Shown here: piece after piece, positions 63,696-64,000 of the stretch
Layout of the letters: each line of letters begins with the position of its first letter
Numbering within the stretch: the first letter of the stretch is position 1
Notes under the pieces: generated by a model
What the model saw: the letters and a program-made list of their open reading frames with translations, nothing else
Database searches by the model: none
Told to the model about the DNA's origin: nothing
Assembly (NCBI RefSeq): GCF_042767895.1
Contig: NC_091557.1
Location: forward strand, 35,575,885-35,639,884
Length of the DNA stretch: 64,000 nucleotides
From: Penaeus vannamei
Lineage: Eukaryota; Arthropoda; Malacostraca; Decapoda; Penaeidae
Reading direction: 5' to 3'
Program-made: the position numbers and the translations under genes

Positions 63696-64000
63696 NNNNN
63701 NNNNNNNNNNNNNNNNNNNNNNNNNNNNNNNNNNNNNNNNNNNNNNNNNNNNNNNNNNNNNNNNNNNNNNNNNNNNNNNNNNNNNNNNNNNNNNNNNNNN
63801 NNNNNNNNNNNNNNNNNNNNNNNNNNNNNNNNNNNNNNNNNNNNNNNNNNNNNNNNNNNNNNNNNNNNNNNNNNNNNNNNNNNNNNNNNNNNNNNNNNNN
63901 NNNNNNNNNNNNNNNNNNNNNNNNNNNNNNNNNNNNNNNNNNNNNNNNNNNNNNNNNNNNNNNNNNNNNNNNNNNNNNNNNNNNNNNNNNNNNNNNNNNN
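63696..64000. other. Assembly gap (N)
   Basis: Run of N to the end of the window. The preceding sequence is a B-type 5' flank, so another plus-strand sHSP copy is expected beyond it. Confidence 1.

Overview
The window is eukaryotic and most likely from a decapod crustacean, probably a penaeid shrimp. This is inferred from compact genes with short GT-AG introns, very dense (TA)n, (CA)n, (ATT)n and (AG)n microsatellites, TATA-type promoters, and a local expansion of small heat shock protein (sHSP, HSP20/alpha-crystallin) genes. No database search was possible. Every recognisable gene belongs to one sHSP family.

Layout. (1) 1-7.8 kb: two tandem minus-strand copies of an unusual six-exon gene. 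It encodes three consecutive sHSP modules, each an N-terminal motif exon plus an alpha-crystallin domain (ACD) exon, joined by phase-0 introns. The left copy runs off the window. The right copy is complete but has a 2-bp frameshift in exon 3. (2) 8-10.7 kb: microsatellite-rich intergenic DNA. (3) 10.7-11.9 kb: a plus-strand, three-exon, single-ACD gene that lacks the usual N-terminal motif. (4) 13-45 kb: a minus-strand array of two-exon, single-ACD genes. It holds ten full-length copies, one with a destroyed splice acceptor, and four broken copies. (5) About 45.86-45.95 kb: an inversion junction. (6) 46-62 kb: seven plus-strand copies organised as a roughly 4.87-kb two-gene higher-order repeat. 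(7) 63.2-63.7 kb: a pogo/Tigger-like MITE, then an assembly gap from 63696.

The two-exon genes encode about 172 aa. Exon 1 (95 aa) carries the motif LPIAEKGLFFxDSFFEDIRKxF. Exon 2 (77 aa) is the whole ACD and ends in an IPQAA-type tail with no IXI motif. Most promoters share a heat shock element of alternating GAA/TTC units about 90 bp upstream of a CATAAAAG TATA box. The array therefore looks like a high-copy, co-regulated, stress-inducible chaperone battery.

The ACD exon is far more uniform than exon 1, introns or flanks. Rare ACD variants are shared between copies in different flanking contexts and on opposite arms of the inversion, which points to gene conversion. Mobile elements (three copies of a TA-flanked MITE, three copies of a 323-bp inverted-repeat element, one 1.59-kb solo-LTR-like insertion) and relic 3' ends of lost sHSP genes record how the array grew. 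Because the repeats are so similar, some junctions could be assembly artefacts.
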